A stretch of 8,316 nucleotides of DNA from an uncultured delta proteobacterium. GTDB taxonomy: Bacteria > Myxococcota_A > Polyangia > Polyangiales > Polyangiaceae. Of this stretch, positions 6,131 to 8,316 are shown one piece after another. Numbering within the stretch: position 1 is the first letter of the stretch; each line of letters begins with the position of its first letter. Below the pieces are notes generated by a model, which worked only from the letters and a program-made list of their open reading frames with translations, made no database searches and was not told the DNA's origin. The position numbers and the translations under genes are program-made. Location of the stretch: the NCBI GenBank assembly GCA_903893335.1, contig CAITLX010000625.1, positions 1 to 8,316 on the forward strand. The letters run 5' to 3'.

Positions 6131-7515
6131 CGACCGACCGTCTCACACGGCAAGAGCTCACCTGGCTGCTGACCCAGGAGGCGCGGTCGGCCGCGGACAA
6201 GCTGCGCAAGGGCGTGCAGGTCCTCGCCTCGCCGGCCCCCGCGGGCGGCGCGCCTCCCCTCGTCGCGCCCGCGCTCGACGCGCTCGACGACGCGATGCAG
6301 ATGCTCGCGAAGCTGCAGAAGTCGCCGACGCAGGGGCGAGGTCGCCGCGGGCGCATCGACGTCGCCGCGCTGCTCTGGGAGGTCGCGCCCCACACGCGCG
6401 TCACCATCGAGCCCGGCAGCGGCACCGAGGTGTTCGGCGACGAGGGGGAGCTGCGCCGCATCCTCCAGGTGCTGCTCGCGGCTGCGGGCCCCTCGGGCCT
6501 CGGCGTCGAGGCCGGCGCGCCCGACGTCGAGATCCGCCGCGACGGCGACGACGTGCGCATCTCCGTCACGCTCGGCCCCGACTCGTCGGGCACCCCATCG
6601 ACCGAGCGCTCGTGGCTCGCGCGCATGGCCACGCGCTACGGCGGACGGCTCGAGCTCGAGGGAGCGACCGAGTCGCTCGTGCTGCCCGCCGACGGCGCGG
6701 CCAACCGCCTCGAGGTCGAGCAGCTGCGCCGCGAGCTCGAGGCCGCGCAGCGACAAGGCGAGGCCTACGCGCGCGAGCTCGCCGCTGCCTTCGCGCAGTC
6801 CGAGGCCCCCGGCGCCGTCGCCGCGAGCAAGGCGCCCAGCGGCGCCCCCGCCTCGGAGGCGAGCGAGGCGCTCGCGCTGCTCGCCGCCACCAGCGGTGCC
6901 ATCGCCGTCCAGCTCCGCACGCTGCTGGCCGCGATCGGGCGCGACGTGACGCCGCTGCGGGGGCGCTCGGGCGACGTCGGCGCCATCGCCGACACCATCG
7001 CCGGGAGGCTCGCGCACGGCTCCGCGCTGGTCGGCGAGCTCGCCCGGCTGGGGGCGTGCCGCGCCGACGAGCCGGCGCAGCGCGCCGACTGGGTCGAGCT
7101 CGTCCGGCAGACGGTCGTCGAGGTCGAGGGGCTCGCGCGCGGGCGCGGCGTCTCGCTCGCCCTCTCCACCCCCGCGTCGGTCGATGCCCTCGCGCCGCCC
7201 GCGCTCGCGGCGATGCTCGTGCGCGCGCTGCTCGACCACGCCATCACCGCGACACCGCGGGACGCCTCGGTGCGCGTCTCACTCGAGCGCGGCTCGGCGG
7301 GCGCGCTCACGCTCACGGTCGACGACGGCGGCACGACGGTGCCCGCCAGCGCGCACGGCACGCTCGTCACGCACGACGTCGAGCCGACCTCGGTCGGCCG
7401 CCCCGGCGGCATCGGGCTCATCACGGCCGGCGCCATCGCTCGGCACCTGGGCGCGTCGCTCGAGCTGGGAGACGCCGCCGGCGGCGGCGTTCGCGTGACG
7501 GTCACGTTCGCCTGA
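6127..7515 (+). CDS. Double histidine-kinase-like protein, both phospho-histidines lost
   Basis: This 462-residue soluble protein reads as two histidine kinase cores in a row. Module 1 (about 6-188) has a helical DHp-like part whose H-box appears as Q17-E-A-R-S, and an eroded ATPase-like part: FGDEGELRRILQVLL (103-117) resembles the N-box helix, and RMATRYGGRLELEG (166-179) resembles the last helix and strand, but no Asn, DxG or GxG remains. A charged coiled-coil linker (193-222) follows. Module 2 (about 246-462) has the H-box as V261-Q-L-R-T-L-L, an N-box helix LLDHAITATP with His371 where Asn is usual, a G1-like VDDGG (398-402) and a G2-like GGIGL (427-431). No membrane helix or sensor domain is present. 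Autophosphorylation at a canonical histidine is therefore unlikely. It more probably acts as a pseudokinase or scaffold for the receiver protein encoded 74 bases downstream. A kinase using another residue is possible. The GTG start has a fair ribosome binding site. Confidence 0.8.
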   Translation: MTTDRLTRQELTWLLTQEARSAADKLRKGVQVLASPAPAGGAPPLVAPALDALDDAMQMLAKLQKSPTQGRGRRGRIDVAALLWEVAPHTRVTIEPGSGTEVFGDEGELRRILQVLLAAAGPSGLGVEAGAPDVEIRRDGDDVRISVTLGPDSSGTPSTERSWLARMATRYGGRLELEGATESLVLPADGAANRLEVEQLRRELEAAQRQGEAYARELAAAFAQSEAPGAVAASKAPSGAPASEASEALALLAATSGAIAVQLRTLLAAIGRDVTPLRGRSGDVGAIADTIAGRLAHGSALVGELARLGACRADEPAQRADWVELVRQTVVEVEGLARGRGVSLALSTPASVDALAPPALAAMLVRALLDHAITATPRDASVRVSLERGSAGALTLTVDDGGTTVPASAHGTLVTHDVEPTSVGRPGGIGLITAGAIARHLGASLELGDAAGGGVRVTVTFA

Positions 7516-7546
7516 GCGGGCCCGCGCGCGCCGCGCTGACCGCCGG

Positions 7547-7577
7547 TTGGCCACCGAGGGGTGCCGTCTGGTAACGT
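7547..7577 (+). promoter_or_regulatory. Possible promoter of the receiver-domain gene
   Basis: TTGGCC (7547-7552, four of six) and, after 19 bases, the extended -10 TGG plus TAACGT (7569-7577) stand in the 74-base gap before the receiver gene. Transcription would begin near 7584, six bases before the ATG, where no Shine-Dalgarno sequence is present. The receiver gene may thus be expressed separately from the kinase-like gene. Confidence 0.42.
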
Positions 7578-7589
7578 GCGCGCGTTCAC

Positions 7590-7970
7590 ATGAAAGTACT
7601 CGTCGTGGAAGATCAGGACTCGATCCGGCACATGATCGAGGCGCTCGTGGCCGCCCGCGGCTACCAGGTGGTCGCCGTTCCGACGGGCGCCAAGGCGCTC
7701 GACGTCGCGTCCACCGACCCGCCGCACCTGGTGCTGCTCGACCTCAACCTGCCCGGCCAGTACGACGGCTACGAGGTGTGCCGTCGGCTGCGCGCGCAGC
7801 CGAGCACGGCCACCGTTCCGATCGTCATCATCAGCGCGCAGGACGACGAAGCGTCGCGCGCAGAGGCCGCGCTCGCTGGCGCCACGGCGTTCTACTCCAA
7901 GCCCTTCAGCCCGCTCGCGCTGCTGCGCGAGATCGAGTCGCTCAAGGCGCGCTCGGTAGCACCCGCCTGA
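7590..7970 (+). CDS. Single-domain response regulator (CheY-like receiver)
   Basis: This 126-residue protein is one complete receiver domain without an output domain. The phosphorylation site is intact: acidic pocket Glu7/Asp8 (VVEDQD), phospho-acceptor Asp51 (VLLDLNLPG), Ser82 (IISAQ) in the switch Thr/Ser position, an aromatic pair Phe101-Tyr102 and Lys104 (SKPF). The length matches CheY-like proteins, and about six residues follow the last helix. It should accept phosphate from a histidine kinase and act by protein-protein contact. The gene lies 74 bases after the double kinase-like gene on the same strand, so the two probably work together. As that neighbour lacks phospho-accepting histidines, phosphate may come from another kinase. 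The ATG lacks a ribosome binding site, but a -10-like element ends 12 bases upstream. A convergent gene ends 64 bases downstream. Confidence 0.95.
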   Translation: MKVLVVEDQDSIRHMIEALVAARGYQVVAVPTGAKALDVASTDPPHLVLLDLNLPGQYDGYEVCRRLRAQPSTATVPIVIISAQDDEASRAEAALAGATAFYSKPFSPLALLREIESLKARSVAPA

Positions 7971-7987
7971 CCTGCGCGCGCGCTCGC

Positions 7988-8015
7988 CAGGCGCTGCGCC
8001 CGTTCAGAGCGCCTG
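7988..8015. terminator. GC-rich hairpin between convergent genes, possible terminator
   Basis: CAGGCGCT (7988-7995) and AGCGCCTG (8008-8015) are perfect inverted repeats that can form an 8-bp stem with a 12-base loop. The hairpin lies between the stop of the receiver gene (7970) and the stop of the convergent gene (8035), where a two-way terminator is expected. No T-run follows on either strand, so intrinsic termination is uncertain. The right arm can be replaced by the same eight bases in the second repeat copy (8039-8046). Confidence 0.3.
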
Positions 8016-8057
8016 CACGAAGCGCTCGCTCGATTTAGAGCGCCTGCACGAAGCGCT
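8006..8057. repeat. 21-bp direct repeat duplicating the end of the TerB-like gene
   Basis: The 21 bases at 8006-8026 occur again without change at 8037-8057, a period of 31. The copy at 8037-8057 belongs to the last codons of the minus-strand gene (RFVQAL and the first base of the stop). The other copy lies just beyond its stop. This looks like a small tandem duplication of a gene end. Each copy has a short internal inverted repeat (AGCGC and GCGCT). Confidence 0.85.
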
Positions 8058-8316
8058 GCGCGCGAGCCTCGGCCACGGCCATCAGCGCGCTCGCCTCGTC
8101 GGCGGGGATGCGCAGCTTCGTCGCGAGCTCGCCGACGAGCCGCTTCTCGACGTCGGTCTGCTCGCCGTCGATGAACGTGAGCAGCACCGCGTGCTGCAGC
8201 AGCGCGCGGCGGTCGGTGGCGGACAGGTCGGAGAGCGGGATGTCGTCGAGCGAGCGCGGCGTCTTCGCGTAGGCGCGAAGCTCGTCGGCCTCCTCGGGCG
8301 TCGCGCCGAACGCGAG
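8035..8316 (-). CDS. TerB-like domain protein, C-terminal part (runs off right edge)
   Basis: An open frame enters from the right edge and ends at TAA (8037-8035), giving the last 93 residues of a protein whose start is outside the window. The segment LLQHAVLLTFIDGEQTDVEK followed by RLVGELATKLRIPADEAS has the hydrophobic-helix, DGE, then helical pattern of TerB-like (tellurite resistance TerB / DUF533-type) domains, in which the acidic DGE region can bind metal. The preceding part is helical, with PRSLDDIPLSDL linking two helices. Codon use fits a real gene, with strong G/C at third positions. The family call rests on pattern recognition of a partial sequence, and other helical domains are possible. 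It converges on the receiver gene, so no joint operon is indicated. Confidence 0.68.
   Translation of the reverse strand, partial: LAFGATPEEADELRAYAKTPRSLDDIPLSDLSATDRRALLQHAVLLTFIDGEQTDVEKRLVGELATKLRIPADEASALMAVAEARAQRFVQAL

Noticed and set aside
3519..6632. Open minus-strand frame of 1037 codons
   Set aside because: It covers the lipoprotein in another frame and runs through the divergent region into the kinase-like gene; Arg/Gly-rich with no domain or signal peptide.
7516..7525. GCGGGCCCGC right after the kinase-like stop, as a terminator
   Set aside because: A palindrome without a loop cannot form a hairpin of useful size, and no T-run follows.

Overview
The window is very GC-rich DNA with strong G/C bias at third codon positions. 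Its gene content is typical of Myxococcota: a cysteine-rich lipoprotein with a MopE-type metal-binding motif, a stand-alone receiver gene beside a kinase-like gene, and exported proteins with little similarity to model organisms. I infer a Myxococcota chromosome, probably of the Polyangia type. No phage, transposon, CRISPR, tRNA or rRNA is visible. Long open frames in the non-coding frames come from the base composition.

Left part, minus strand, read from right to left. Five genes form one likely transcription unit: an exported SRPBCC/START-like protein (3846-3184), an ABC-2 type permease (3138-2206), a three-helix membrane protein with a helical, TPR-like middle (2209-1556, overlapping the permease stop by 4 bases), the tyrosine recombinase XerC (1533-571, all catalytic residues present), and the N-terminal 185 residues of a multi-pass membrane protein that leaves the window at base 1. 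The last gene is joined to xerC by a strong ribosome binding site that overlaps the xerC stop. No ABC ATPase gene accompanies the permease in the window.

Middle, minus strand. A 715-residue secreted lipoprotein candidate (6046-3899) has a cysteine-rich repeat region, an aspartate-rich MopE-like motif, and four tandem beta-rich repeats of about 120 residues. Each repeat carries four cysteines at nearly constant spacing.

Right part, plus strand. An 80-base divergent region separates the lipoprotein from a 462-residue protein (6127-7515) built like two histidine kinase cores in tandem. Both H-box motifs can be recognised, but the phospho-accepting histidine is replaced (Gln17 and Val261). The first ATPase domain is eroded and the second has a changed N-box. 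A single-domain receiver protein with a complete active site follows (7590-7970). This pairing of a double pseudokinase with an intact receiver is the most interesting system in the window. A convergent minus-strand gene with a TerB-like C-terminus enters from the right edge and ends at 8035. The end of that gene is copied once as a 21-base direct repeat with a 31-base period.

Several genes that start transcription units (3846, 3138, 6046, 7590) have a weak or no Shine-Dalgarno sequence and a TAnnnT-type -10 element 6-12 bases before the start codon. This suggests leaderless or nearly leaderless mRNAs. The operon-internal gene at 557 and the kinase-like gene at 6127 have recognisable ribosome binding sites.
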